A stretch of DNA of 64,000 bases from Salticus scenicus (GCA_963930645.1 OZ005652.1:317483152-317547151); one strand, 5' to 3'. Shown: positions 34,935 through 46,690, counted from the stretch's first letter. Notes: generated by a model from the letters alone, not told the origin. A program made the numbers and translations.

Positions 34935-35833
34935 TTACTTCCTTTTTTACTATAATTATTTCTGTCATAAATTTTACCCCTAGTCTGATTTCTCTGCCAT
35001 CTAAAGCACCTAGTAGCAACATGTCCTTTTTTATTGCACAATTGGCAAATAGGAGAAGAATGATATCTGTTCTTATTTTGATTACCCCTGAAATTTTGAT
35101 TACCCCTGAAATTTTGATTTCTACATTTATAATTATGTCTTAATTCGCTTTGCCTATTATTTTTTTGTCTATCTTGCACTGGGGATTCGTGTGTATGATT
35201 AACCTCACTATGTTTATTAACAAAGGACAGATTGTTCATCCTATCTGTCAGTTCGACTAACTTTTCAGACAGTGTGTTAACAACGGGGTTATTTAAACTC
35301 ATTTGTAATAATGATTCATTAGCATTGATGTCCTGCAATTTTTGCGCTCGGTTAACCGCCTCTTGATACTCAGAGATTCCCTCTTCTTGAATCTTAACTC
35401 TAATATTTGAGGGAATGGTTGAAATAAATTTAGTAAATTTAATGGAATTTAAAGCATTAGTATCTTTAATTTGAGAATAAACTACTTGTGCCAAAATGTT
35501 TAATCTGTGGGACAAATTTCTAATAGATTCTTGTGGTAAGAGTATTAAATTGTTAAATTCCACAAGAGCCTGAGTACTGCTCATTGGAGCAAAAAATTTT
35601 TTGAATTCATTCTTGATAAATTTTAAATCTGTAGATTTATATAATAAAGGAGATTGAGTCATGAACTTTAATGCAGGGCCGGTTAATTTTCCTTTTAAAA
35701 TTGCCACTGCCTCTTCTGAATTTAGTCTATTTAATTTAGCATAAGACTCAATCTGGTCAAAGAAGAACTCAAGTAAGGATGAGTCACCATCAAAATTTAA
35801 AATATTAATATTAATGTTCTTTTGAGTGGTCAT
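34907..35833 (-). CDS. gag: gag, capsid/nucleocapsid polyprotein (Gypsy)
   Basis: 308 codons, intact, from ATG at 35833 to TAG at 34907. The N-terminal two thirds resemble the retrotransposon capsid fold: NILNFDGDSSLLEFFFDQIE at the start, AILKGKLTGPALKFM, and LSHRLNILAQVVYSQI, all typical of the helical Gypsy Gag. A basic, Asn- and Gln-rich stretch with a duplicated NQNFRG follows, then one CCHC zinc knuckle CQLCNKKGHVATRC near residue 260, which binds RNA. The last codons overlap the start of pol, which is in the -1 frame. The protein would assemble the particle that packages element RNA. This is the only uninterrupted ORF of the element besides integrase. Confidence 0.95.
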   Translation of the reverse strand: MTTQKNININILNFDGDSSLLEFFFDQIESYAKLNRLNSEEAVAILKGKLTGPALKFMTQSPLLYKSTDLKFIKNEFKKFFAPMSSTQALVEFNNLILLPQESIRNLSHRLNILAQVVYSQIKDTNALNSIKFTKFISTIPSNIRVKIQEEGISEYQEAVNRAQKLQDINANESLLQMSLNNPVVNTLSEKLVELTDRMNNLSFVNKHSEVNHTHESPVQDRQKNNRQSELRHNYKCRNQNFRGNQNFRGNQNKNRYHSSPICQLCNKKGHVATRCFRWQRNQTRGKIYDRNNYSKKGSNLNERRDVV

Positions 35834-36902
35834 CTTAATTACTTATGTTGGGTCAAATTAAATACTAATATATCTCAGAAAAGCTTGAGTAAAAATATAT
35901 TGTATTAAAATCAATGAGCACAAAAATTACGCATCTTTCCTTTTGATGCCTACGGAAAATGCATATGATAAAATACCTCATTAAAATATCCAAAATGTAA
36001 AAATATTATCAAAAAAAGTATATCTATATATATTTTAAAATATTCCAAAAATATAAAATAAATCTTGAGGAATTGTAAAAATTTACAATAGTAATTGTAA
36101 TAAATCACTTAAAAAAAAAAAAAAATAAATCACAATATGCAAATAAAAGTATTTATCTTCATGAAAGACCAAAAATATATACATATGGAATATCTGAACG
36201 AAATATGTGAAATTTACCAAAAAGTATATTTCAAGAAAAAAAAAAAAAAATCTCAAAATAATAAAGAAATAAATCACATTAAGCTTTATAAGCAAAGAAA
36301 AATATCAATTATTATGAAAAACAAAAAAAATATATTTATATCAAATGAAATACTTTATCATGCAAAATTAAATATTTTTCTTATTTGAAAATTGTATTCA
36401 TAAACACTTAATATCAAAAATAAAATGATAATGAAAATAAAGTAAAGTAAAATTTCAAATGTAATAAATGGGAAACATTTATATCCAACATTTTTCATAA
36501 AAAAATGTATATTATATATTTTATTTAATGAAACAAAAACTTCCATTCAAATATCTAAAACACAAGATAAATTTAGACTTACCAATTCCTGGATATAACT
36601 TGGTTAAAAAAATACTCTGTAAAAAAAATTATCATTTAATCTTATTTATTTTTCGTCAAATTATTTTATAATTCTGCTCAAAAAATGGTTTATTTTTCTT
36701 CTATTTTCCTCCTTTTCTCTTCCGTTCCGTATGCATTCCTGCAATAGTAGAAAAAAAAATTTAAAATTCGAGCACGCGAAGTTGCCGATTAGACACAGCC
36801 GGATGTGTCCCACGGTAAAAAGAACTCTCTTGATTAACCTGTTCAGATCATTCTCATGCTACCTTGGCAACAAAAACGAACCAAAAACACTTTGTCTCGT
36901 TC
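35834..36902. other. AT-rich leader of the Gypsy element
   Basis: Non-coding region between gag and the 51-bp tandem repeat. No splice or promoter signal could be assigned with confidence. Confidence 0.6.
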
Positions 36903-37037
36903 TATATTCAGGCCCCACTCTCGGCCGCTTAGTTGAGCACAGATGACCAGCGATATATTCAGGCCTCACTCTCGGCCGCTTAGTTGAGCACAGATGACCA
37001 GCGAAATATTTAGGCCCCACTCTCGGCCGCTTAGTTG
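36903..37037 (-). repeat. 51-bp tandem repeat in the Gypsy leader
   Basis: About 2.6 copies of a GC-rich unit containing cactctcggccgcttagttg and gagcacagatgaccagcg, at 51-bp spacing (aggcc at 36910, 36961, 37012). GC content stands out from the AT-rich leader. Confidence 0.92.
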
Positions 37038-37076
37038 CATCAAAAGAAATCTATCAACACAATGATACTCCAAGAA

Positions 37077-37080
<4 letters not shown>

Positions 37081-37112
<32 letters not shown>
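37081..37112. repeat. T-run
   Basis: 32 consecutive t between the leader repeat and the primer binding region. Confidence 0.95.
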
Positions 37113-37113
<1 letters not shown>

Positions 37114-37378
37114 AAGCCACGAGCACGAAAAAAATTTCCTGAGTAGTGATATTTTCGGGCTTCGCTCACAGTCATCCATTCAAGCAAGCATTTTTTTGTA
37201 ACAACAAGAAAGTTCAATGCACGGTAAAAGAGAAGATTCATCCAGAAAAATTTATAGAGTCAATATTTTCCCTGTGCATGATATTTTCCTTGTCCATTCC
37301 TTTCCTGCAATAAAACTGTTACTACAAAGTTCTATGTCTTTCATTCCTTCCTCTCCCCCGCGTCACCAAAGTCCGGAG

Positions 37379-37396
37379 AGAACCTGAAGGCACCAA
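37379..37396 (-). promoter_or_regulatory. Probable primer binding site of the Gypsy element
   Basis: On the minus strand, TTGGTGCCTTCAGGTTCT starts five bases after the 5' LTR end. TGG is the complement of a tRNA CCA end. I could not name the primer tRNA. Confidence 0.6.
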
Positions 37397-37401
37397 TGAT
37401 T

Positions 37402-38545
37402 TATACTGTAGATTTTCATCACCGCAATATCCCAAATCCATGACTGTGCGGGCCGTGTAGAAGTTCACAAAAAAGGCTGTAGAAAGAAAATTTCCTTTGC
37501 AGAAAAAGTAACCAGGCAGAGTTAAGTTAATTGGATATTTATTGACAGCTTCACAAAAAACAATCTTCTTCAAGCATGAATTACATCTTTTTTGAAGCAC
37601 AGATGAACATACCAATCTCTTACGGAAACTGAGACGGGGAGGAGAGGAGGAGCGAAACAGCCAAAACGTCTTACTCTAACAACGTCAAAATCGTAAAGCT
37701 TAACTAAATCTCGCAGCTTCCTAGAAGTTAAATTGCAACCCCAAAGATTGACATCGTTGGAATCCAGCCAAAAGAATGCCAAACTGTTTCTTTGTCCTTC
37801 TAACATATTCATACTAAATTTTGAATATAAAAAGTCGTTACAAACGTTAAATCGATTTGACATTGAAAACCATCGCCAATTGTCCTTGACTTCAACGTAC
37901 TTAAAAAAAGGCGACGCTTAGACTGCAAAACAACATTATAAATCTATTTTTAGAATTATAATGACACGCTTGAAATAATAATAGGTTTTTAACGTAAACA
38001 TTCAAGGGTAATAAACATGAAATGAAATGATTATTTTATTTTATTAATAGCTGTATAAGCTAGAAACAGGTTGATAACGACTTTTTAAATTACCCTCTCA
38101 AAAATAAATAATTATAGCTAAATTGATTTAATGTAAACACTAGCGTAATAAATATAAATTGAAATGACAGTTATTATTTTATTAATAGCTACTTGTGCTA
38201 GAAGTAGGCTGATACGAATTTTAAATTACCCTCTCAAAATAAATAATAATAGCTAAATTGATTTAATCCATTCGGGAAAATGTATAAACAACACTACATT
38301 TCAAAAACCCCGATATAAAAATTGCTTTATTTTATTATGAGAGTAATGCGTTTGTAACAAAAAGGACAAAGAACACAAATTTTGATTTCTAACTAAAAGG
38401 GAAATTCTATATAATTAATTAATTGAATTAGATAAATTTAAAAAGATTTTTTTTATTATTTTATTAATCTCTCTTTCTTGTTATATATTAAATTTGAATA
38501 AATAAATAAGCTTTTAAAGGACATATGTGTGCAAACACTCACACA
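37402..38545 (-). repeat. 5' LTR of the Gypsy element
   Basis: 1144 bp, about 15 differences from the 3' LTR by eye, no length difference. It would carry the promoter. Followed (in plus orientation) by the TATGG duplication at 38546-38550. Confidence 0.95.
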
Positions 38546-38550
38546 TATGG
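38546..38550. repeat. Target site duplication of the Gypsy element, right
   Basis: TATGG, identical to 26770-26774. Confidence 0.9.
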
Positions 38551-38874
38551 GTTTCTACACTGGGCAAGAATTATACTCATTGTACACGCATGTAAATAAA
38601 ACTAGCAAGCTTAGCTCATATATATAAAACTAGCAAGCTAACTCTACTTCAGAGTTCATATGTGGACTCTGATCCGTTTTCAATCATTTTTTCCTCATAT
38701 ATTTCTGCTATAGGTCATCTGTGATAAGAACAATGAACTTGGCTGTCGGAGACGGAAACGCTCCATCCCATAGCCTACCCTCTGATACGTCAACCTTCTA
38801 CAAGATTCCCAAATAATTTTATTGATGTCAGTTTAGTATTTTAAGTTTCCTTCAATTTTATGTTATTTTCCATG

Positions 38875-39370
38875 CAATAATCCTGATAATACAAATAAAT
38901 TCATGCAAACTATATTGTCCTATTCTGCTATGTTATGAAAACATTTAGCACCGAATAACTTAGGAATTTTGTAAACTAGAACATTAATATTCAGTAATAT
39001 TCATTGCAATATCCTATATGATATTTTAAAATCATCTGACGTGTTTATTATTAAAATAATCCTCATAATACAAGTTTATACGAAATTTTCTCTCAAATTT
39101 CGAATACCTTACAAAGTTTTCAAAGTTGAATGTTCATAGTGAATGATGTTTATGCCAGCATCATAAATGGTATTTTAAAACTTGTACGATATCTCTATAA
39201 TGCAAATAATCTTCATAACTCACATTTAATCTAAATTTTGCCCTATTCTCTCATGTTAAGTAAATCTTAAATTTCAAATAACTTACAAAGTTTTCAAATT
39301 AGAATGTTGAAAATCAATATTTATTTCCTAGTATCATAGGTGGTATTTTAAAACTGGCCTCACATTTCTA
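38875..39370. repeat. Diverged tandem repeat, three units of about 150-180 bp
   Basis: Blocks aataatcctgataat / aataatcctcataat / aaataatcttcataac at about 38877, 39056 and 39206 are each followed by a recognisable aactta(c/g), tttgtaaa or tttcaaa stretch and gatattttaaaa or ggtattttaaaac. Units are quite diverged. Confidence 0.7.
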
Positions 39371-40127
39371 CGATTATTCATCGTTTCTATACAGACTAAC
39401 GAAGTAACTAACTGTTAACCTACAGACGTACATTATAACCATCTTATGATTTTCAAATTCTCACACATTAAAAATAAGAAAACGAAAACGAACGTAAGTA
39501 AAACATGTTTTGATAATACTATTCCTATACCTGTAGAATGTTAAGGAACTATGTTATCTCACAGAAATATAGTCATTTTTGACATTTAATACCTGTAATA
39601 AATTTTCGTTCCTTCAATGAAAAGCATTTCATTGAAGGATGATAATGTAATCAAATTATTTCGCAAGATTATGCATCTTAGCTCTGGATCACACGAGGTA
39701 TGGATTGTACTGTACTAGCTGTAGATCGTTACGAACATCCTCAGCACATGGTGTATAAAAATTTTCTTGGTTATACACCACATAATACAGAAGAATTTTA
39801 TTCCCTTGATAATTGTATGAAGTAATTAAAAATGCATAAAAAATGATTTTCGATGTATTCTACAGCAAAAATGCATATTCCAAAATAAGTGCGCTAATGT
39901 AACAATCTATCCAAAAAATTCAATAAAACTGTTTATGCGGATTATATAAATATTATATACATCGTTGCTCTGTATCATTAAAAATCATATTCTGATTTAA
40001 ATGCACAATACAATATTTTCAGTCACTTTCTTTAAAAGTTTATTGTATTTTTTGAAAAATTGACGATTTTATGAATTTCGTTTTTTTTTTCCCTTTGAAA
40101 GAATGAGTATAACGTCAGTTTAAGTTA
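39371..40127. other. No recognisable gene
   Basis: AT-rich. A small mirror repeat (ttccttcaatgaaaagcatttcattgaagga) spans 39608-39639. Confidence 0.55.
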
Positions 40128-41483
40128 CAGGGTGTTTCAAAAAAACGTTGACAAAATGACATGGTAGATCAGTCATACAAAAAGGACCAAAAATCGCATA
40201 GGAACAGGGGGTCGCAACAGCGATCCGGAGCCGCTACAGGGTGTCTAAAATAATACATAACACAAATACAAGAAACAAAACCATTTGAGATCATTTTATT
40301 GATAATTACTCACTCACATGCGACTAATGCAAGCCAAATGTTGAGCCTACAGGAGATACTCAAAGTTTTTGCCAGATGCATCGAAACACGCTTGGCATCT
40401 ACGTTGCATAGAACGCCGCACCTTCTCAAAGATACCAGGTGTATCCCGAACACATCCTGCTGCCACTACGATTCTTCCTACCAAGTCTTACGGCGTTGCA
40501 ACAGATGTTTCATACACAAGTCCTTTTAAATATCCCCATAAGAAAAGTCCAAGGGAAACAGGTCTGGTGATCGTGTTGGCCATGCGATTGGTCCACCACG
40601 AGCACGACCAATCCAGCCGCCAGGAAAAGTAGCCTGCAGATGTGCTCTGACGTCTGTGCTGAAATGTACAGGAGCTCTGTCGTGTTCAAATTGAATGTGT
40701 TGACGAATAGGCATCGGAACATCATTCAGAATTTCTGGCAGAACCTCTTGCAAGAATGTTAGATAAATGGGACCGTTAAGTCTTTCTGAGAGAATGTACG
40801 GACCAAGTAAACAATCTCCTACAATGTCAGCCCGCATGTGAACGGAAATATTTCGCTGTACGCCGTGCGGACGTGTAGCATGCGGGTTTCCATTCGCCCA
40901 CGTATGTAGGATGTGAAAGTTCATCACACCATCTAATGCAAACGCAGCCTCGTCCGTGAAGAGAACACTTGTTGCAAAGTTTCTGTCCGCAGCACTTTCT
41001 TGCAAAAATCACCACGCAAAATCTATACGATTGTTGTAGTCTCCTGGTTCGAGTGCCTGGACGTGTTTTAAATGATAAGGATGTAGTTCTTCGTCGTGTA
41101 CAATGCGCCAGACGGTAGGTTGGGGGATATGGGTCTTTCGGGATACAACTTGTGTACTCGTTGAAGGATTACGCTGGAGATTTTGGACAACTCTTTCTTA
41201 AGCATCCACTGTTCGAGTTATTCGTTGGCGACCAGCATTCGACTTGTGCATTCGACGTTGCCATTACGCGGTTCGTGTAACTAGCCATGTTACGCCCAAC
41301 GGATCCATGTATCGAATGAAGACAATCTCCGTTTGCTCAGCTCGTGTTTGTATCGCAACGCCCTCTCGTGGCTCTAGTGCCCTTTACAGGCGTTTGCGAC
41401 CCCCTGTTCCTATGCGATTTTTGATCCTTGTTGTATGACTGATCTACCATGTCATTTTGTCAACGTTTTTTTGAAACACCCTG
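40128..41483 (-). mobile_element. Mariner-type element, near full length
   Basis: 1356 bp with TIRs CAGGGTGTTTC and GAAACACCCTG, flanked by TA on both sides (40126-40127, 41484-41485). The TIR similarity continues for about 80 bp: aacgttgacaaaatgacatg and, further in, atcgcataggaacagggggt recur inverted at the right end. The transposase relic is on the minus strand. Confidence 0.93.
40347..41330 (-). pseudogene. Mariner-type transposase, degraded
   Basis: Family blocks in order on the minus strand: STQVVSRKTHIPQPTVWRIV (helix-turn-helix end), HLKHVQALEPGDY; catalytic D1 in LFTDEAAFALDGV; HTWANGNPHATRP, RADIVGDCLLGPY; LPEILNDVPMPIRQHI; D2 in FEHDRAPVHF; GWIGRARGG; D3 in TRSPDLFPLDF, about 38 residues after D2. 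The third acidic residue is D, not E, as in mariner rather than Tc1. After a frameshift near 40526 the tail FDASGKNFEYLL ends at the stop 40347-40349. At least one stop (after IDFAW) and a frameshift break it. The long middle frame, 40526-41005, is open. Confidence 0.85.
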
Positions 41484-41960
41484 TATACTAATAAGCTTAA
41501 ATAGCGCATCATCATTAAAATCTACTGCAATATTTCGAATAATATCAAAACTTTTTTACAATTTCTTTCTATAAACATTTAAAAAAACAATTGCCATGAA
41601 AATCAATTGAAGTTCCAAGAAAATTGTCCAGGCAACATTTTGTAAAAGTACTTACAGAATTATCTGAATGTATGTTATTGATATTTGGACTAGTATTAGA
41701 AGAAATACTTTTTTTTAGATACCTTGAAATACACTCTAGAGAGAGAAAAAAAATCGACGCACCATAAAGGAGTAACGTAAATTGGCACAAATTGACATGC
41801 ATACAAGTTTCGATGTAAGTTTGGCTGCCATTGAATGAGCATGTGACACTGCAACGCATCTTAACTGCGCACCTGGCAGAATATTAAAGAGGAAAAATTT
41901 TGATTTCAGGTCATAAATTCTTTGAGAATTTTATTCCGTCTACTTAGATAGACAGTAATT

Positions 41961-42956
41961 ATGCCTCGCATACAGGTGAGCAAACAATATGCACCGATGT
42001 CAGAATTTGAGAGAGGAGTATAGTTGAGCTCAAAGAAGCCGGTTTGTCTAATCTACGATATAACCGGCCAATGCATAATTTGTTTGCCAATTGGATAGGA
42101 GCGATGCACTATTGGATGATGTTGGCAGGAATGTGTGAACCATGAACGTGAGAACCAACCAATTGACAGAGCGGTACTCAAAGCTCCAAATTCATTATCA
42201 TCGATCATACAGGCAACTGGTACTTCAGTGACTTCAAAGATCATTAATAAGCGGCTCAAAGAAATGGGGTGCCCCTCAGAAATGGGGTGAACTCACGGTG
42301 TCCCTTGCGCAGACTACTATTAAATTTTGTAAACCGATAAGCGTGTTTGTAGTGATATCGGGCGCATTCGATATGGAATGTCGCTGAATGGAGTAGAATT
42401 GTCGTCAGTAATGAGTCCTGCTCCAATTTGAACCCCGATGACCAGCGAAGACGCGTCTGGAGACGCACCGAAAAATGAAGGGGTTACAAACTGACTTTTG
42501 CCAGCCATACGTCCAACAACCAGGAGTGATGGTCTGGGGTGCCATTTTGTTTCATAGTAGGGCCCCTTTGGCTGCCATCCACGGCATCTCTACAGCACAG
42601 TGGTACGTCGACGAAATTCTACGTCCCGTTGTGTAGCTCTACATATTACGTAACTTTGAACGTATATTTCAGCCTATTAATGCCCTCCCGCGCACGGAAA
42701 TAGTTTTTACTTTTCATTTTCTTACTTGTCCAACGATATTTTGGGCAGAAAAGTTTCCGGATCTCTCTCCCGCTCAGAAAATTCGGAGTATCAGGAAAAG
42801 GGTCTTACAACCAGCTTGGGATTTTGCCATTCTAACCAGTGGCGGATTCAGAACTTGACTTTTTTTTTTTGGGGGGGGGGGGGCTAAGATTTTTCAAAGT
42901 GTTATTTTAGACCAATAAAAAATTTACAATTGCAATATTCAATTGTGAATGTCAGT

Positions 42957-42989
<33 letters not shown>

Positions 42990-43126
42990 GGGGGGGGGGG
43001 CTTCAGCCCCTAGCCCCCCCCCCTTCCTTAAATCCGCCACTGATTCTAACGCATCAGTTGGACAGAATTTGGCAGGATATCTCGCAGGAGGACATTTTAC
43101 AACTCTATCAATTAATGACAAGCTAA
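41961..43126 (+). pseudogene. Tc1-type transposase, degraded
   Basis: The start MPRIQVSKQYAPMSEFERGR gives the Tc1 N-terminal helix-turn-helix region (FERGRI..L.EAGLS). The first catalytic block reads WSRIVVSNESCSNLN where the family has 'FSDESRF', so the first Asp looks changed to Asn. LNPDDQRRRVWRR follows, then QQPGVMVWGAILFHSRAPLA, one of the best-kept Tc1 blocks, and YVDEILRPVV before a stop. The C-terminal end is LTHQLDRIWQDISQED (42831-43100), interrupted by the hAT MITE. Several frameshifts and stops make it inactive. Confidence 0.85.
42837..43042. mobile_element. hAT-type MITE with perfect 8-bp target duplication
   Basis: 206 bp with ends CAGTGGCGGATT and AATCCGCCACTG, flanked by ATTCTAAC (42829-42836 and 43043-43050). 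Long G-, T- and C-runs inside the arms can pair with each other. It interrupts the C-terminal codons of the Tc1 transposase. Confidence 0.95.
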
Positions 43127-43335
43127 ATAACTACTTCCATAAGGACCAGAAATGGACCAACTCGTTACTGACTTGTTCACTTTTGCTGCGAGGTTCTTTC
43201 TCTTGATTAAATAATCCAATTTTTCTGAAACTGTAATCATTTGTTTTTTTCCACATGTACATCACATCTACAATTTTTTTCCCCTTCAGATAACTCCTTG
43301 GTGCGTATTTTTTTTTTTTTTTTTGTTCTAGAGTG

Positions 43336-45598
43336 GATTATAATGACTTTGTAATTTATGTAGGTGTAATTCTTTTTTCAATATTATGTTGTTTAAGATG
43401 GAGATAAAAAAGGAATAAAAAAATTGTACATATCGAACAGCTCCTTGCATATCGCGTTAATTCTTTCTTTTAGGTATTTGTAAGTATGTATATTTAACTT
43501 TTATTTTACTAATTAGGAATACAAGTCCTCCCTTTTCTTACGTAAACGTTCGAGATACTTAAATTTTGTTATTAAAAATATTTATTTTCATTTTAATTTT
43601 AATTTTCATTTTCATTTTAATTTTCATTTTAATTTTCACTTTTTTTTTTTTTTTTTTTTTTTGTTTTGTTTTCTTGAAATGCGATTTTAATTGACTATTC
43701 CCCGAAAACAAAAAAACACGCACTATTTTAAGCATAATTTTTATATAAAAAATTCTCTCCCTTACACTGTGTAAATTGTGGTTGATTGTATATTTCCATT
43801 AAATGGATCATTAGCATTGAAATGGCGTAGTAAAGAGTAATAATATATAGCAAGAAATTTGAAGTGGAATTTTTATTTTACAATATTAATTTTATAAAAT
43901 TAAAAAATATTGAATAAGCTCTTGAATTTTACACGTATAAGGTATGCTTATTATGAAGAATCTGAAGTAAAAATTTCATGTTACTGTATTTCTAATTAAA
44001 ACAAACAAGCAAATATATATCAATTATAGCACCTTCATTTGAAGTAAATGTGTTCAGTAAAAACTTCACTACAGAAATCAAACTTTCAGCTATGAGAGGA
44101 AAATCTTAGACACTGATCTCTGTATCAATGAGAGGAAATGGTGAAAGGATTTTCCAGTCCTTTTTATCTGGGGGATTTGAGGTTCATGTTCATTTCCACA
44201 GGGTCTATCCATTCTGATAGAATTCACCAATTCAAGGCTCCTCTGTGGTTTGCTGCAACCTGCTTTCTAGAGATCATCACTTTTCCCCCACTTTTTTTTT
44301 TTTTTTGCATCAAAGGAAAAGATACGAAAATACCAATTCGAATAGTGAAAGACTATTATTTTATTTTTATCTCTTTTGTCCTCAAAGAAAGGATATATCT
44401 ACACTTACCTTGTTCCATTTCTTATAAAGATATATAAAATTTTGGCTTCTAGTTCATAAAATATTATTCCGAAGAAAAAATTCATTGATGCGCATGTGAA
44501 CGCATGTTTATATATTTAGGATCTATTGCAAAAATTTAACTGAAATAATCATAATTAAATATTAAAATGCTGATAAAATATATTCCGTGAATACATATTT
44601 AAGCTTTTATTGCGTATAAGAGTACTAGGCTTTATGTGTAAGAGAGTTTTTATGAAAAACTATGCTGATTCAATTGGGTACATACTAACCGATGGATGGC
44701 GCTGTTATGCAGCCAGTTTTAGGTCTTACATAGTTTCCTGATCAATTAATACATTAGTGAGATTATGAAGAAAGTTTTTTGATGGATACATCATGCCAGT
44801 TTTTGTTGATTTTGTGCAGTTCTATGTGATTTTTCCTGGAATTTTGATGTGAGATCTTTGGTTTATCCTCACACTCTCGACAGCAACAGACTTGGATTAT
44901 GGTTAGATCCCAATCGGAAACCAAAACGATCCACCCTTGTTCATACTTCGAAACATTTATCATATGCCAAATTTACGTTTAGTATTACTGGTGTAAATTT
45001 CATTATAATTGGTAGTTATGAAGCAGTTATTCATCCATATGTAAATTGCATTTTAGGAGCGTAAAAGCAAATTATTTGCAACTTGCATGTAATTCAAACA
45101 AACCAAAAATCAGATCTTCGCTCTTGGTATTTGTAAGCAATTAAGTTAACTTAACTAATTATCCGATATCTGGCAAATACAATTTGATCATTTAAATATT
45201 GAGTATTTCAACTGTTGGCGTAATGTTACGAATGAAATTTTTTTTCACAAAAATTTCATAATATCTGGATTACAATATATAGAATTATTATTAAACGTAG
45301 CATATAAATATTATAGAGCAGTGGTCCTCAAAGTTTTTGTCGTCGGGGTGCACTTAAAATCCTACAAATAAATTTAGGCACGCTATATACAAGTTTCTAA
45401 GAAAAATTTATAATAATTAATTTAAATACTTGCAAGACAAACTCTTAATTCTTCATCAATACATCGAAAAATTCTTTTTTTTTTTTTTACACTTGGAATG
45501 CAATAAAAGTAAAAAGTACCAATTCGCACAAATTTAAGATAGAAAATATTTTTCATTTTATTTCCGAATCCGTTTTCTACGTATAGTTGAAAAATTTA
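43336..45598. other. No recognisable gene; simple repeats and one orphan hAT end
   Basis: A (attttcattttaattttc)n stretch lies at 43575-43645, followed by a T-run. At 45318-45355 the sequence CAGTGGTCCTCAAAG looks like a hAT (Charlie-type) terminus without a visible partner. Open frames (for example 44138-44437) show no domain. Confidence 0.5.
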
Positions 45599-45810
45599 CA
45601 GTCAGCAGCAAAAGTATCCGAGCATTAGCAAAAATTCCTATGTAAAAAAGGTACACTTAATACTGCTTTGTTAAATAAATCCTTGTCGAATCATGTTCTT
45701 AGACAGGCTAAGAAGAGGATTCGACAAGGATTTATTTAACAAGACTGTAGTAAGTGCACTTTTTTTACATAGGAATTTTCGCTAGTGCTCGATAATTTTG
45801 CTGCTGACTG
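45599..45810. mobile_element. Palindromic TA-flanked MITE, family P, copy 2
   Basis: The ends CAGTCAGCAGCAAAAGTA and AATTTTGCTGCTGACTG are flanked by TA (45597-45598, 45811-45812). Inner palindrome is shared with the copy at 6141 (aaatccttgtcgaatc and its complement). Confidence 0.9.
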
Positions 45811-45812
45811 TA

Positions 45813-46166
45813 GTTCCCTTCCAGAATTGGACTGTTCAATGTAACCCTTCTTTTTGAGAAGTCTATGCATTTTATTTGTGCTTATTTATCTGAAAATAAG
45901 TATTATACAAATAACAACCATTTTAAAGCTTCTAAAATAAATAATATATACAGAATGAATAATTCTTACTTTCCGGCAATAAAATCCGTTGCTTCTAACG
46001 CACATATGCGCACACAAAGGAGGTGTTACATATATGTACATAAACGGATATTTCATTCAATCAGAGACTATGACACAATAAAACCCAATGTGGTGATGGA
46101 TTCTAAAAATATTTCTAAAGGTTAACATCTATATGACATCGATGTTGAAAGAGCGTCAATGATGGG

Positions 46167-46201
<35 letters not shown>

Positions 46202-46517
46202 TTAAAATATTCAGCAAAGAAATGAAAGCATACTGTCATTGCTAATATTTAATTTATCTCAAAGTATGTACATAGTATTCAAAATAATTTTCATACAGGC
46301 AATCTCACTGATGGTTTTAAGCATCGTACATTGAAATAATATCTCGAGAACTTTCTAATTAAGAGTTATATCTACAAAATTTAAGCATACCCAAAAGTTG
46401 ATTTTTTTTTCTATTCATGTGATTTTTAGTTTTCCCATCAAATTTTTGGAAAATAAACTAATGAAACATGTTCTTTTTCAAATACACAATATCATTATGC
46501 ATTTTAAATGTAACGTA
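45813..46517. other. No recognisable gene
   Basis: AT-rich with an A-run at 46168-46199; the open frame 45865-46125 has no domain. Confidence 0.55.
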
Positions 46518-46690
46518 CAGTCGGTAACAAAAGTATCCGAACACTGGCAAAAATTCTTATGTAAAAAAGGTAGAGTTAATACTGTTTTGTTAAATAAATC
46601 CTTGTCGAATCATGTTCTTAGACTGACTAAGAACATGATTCGACAAGGATTTATTTAACAAAACAGTATTAACTCTACCTTTTTTATATC
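46518..46690. mobile_element. Palindromic MITE, family P, copy 3 (right end lost)
   Basis: Starts CAGTCGGTAACAAAAGTATC after TA, is almost perfectly palindromic around gttcttagactgactaagaac, and breaks off after the inner right arm (ctaccttttttatatcgg). The terminal part of the right arm is missing. Confidence 0.88.

Larger units (their letters stand above)
26775..38545 (-). mobile_element. Ty3/Gypsy LTR retrotransposon, full length with nested insertion
   Basis: 11,771 bp between TATGG duplications. On the minus strand the order is 5' LTR (37402-38545), primer binding region, leader with a 51-bp repeat, gag, protease, reverse transcriptase, RNase H, integrase, a long non-coding 3' part, polypurine tract and 3' LTR (26775-27918). 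The order RT-RH-IN places it in Ty3/Gypsy. No env-like ORF is present. The non-coding stretch after integrase contains a U1 element (28670-30042). The LTRs differ at about 15 of 1144 positions by eye, so insertion is fairly recent, yet pol carries two frameshifts and one stop. Confidence 0.95.
41732..43335 (+). mobile_element. Tc1-type element with a nested hAT MITE
   Basis: Terminal inverted repeats are visible as cactctaga ... cgcaccataaaggagt on the left and actccttggtgcg ... tctagagtg on the right, with A/T-runs between the blocks. The TA is present on the left (41730-41731) but not directly at the right end. Without the 206-bp insertion, the length is about 1.4 kb. It encodes a degraded Tc1 transposase on the plus strand. 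Confidence 0.75.

Noticed and set aside
38546..40127. A second retrotransposon after the Gypsy 5' LTR
   Set aside because: No LTR, RT or gag motifs; only a diverged tandem repeat.
45318..45355. A complete hAT element starting with CAGTGGTCCTCAAAG
   Set aside because: No matching right terminus or target duplication was found; only noted within the surrounding region.
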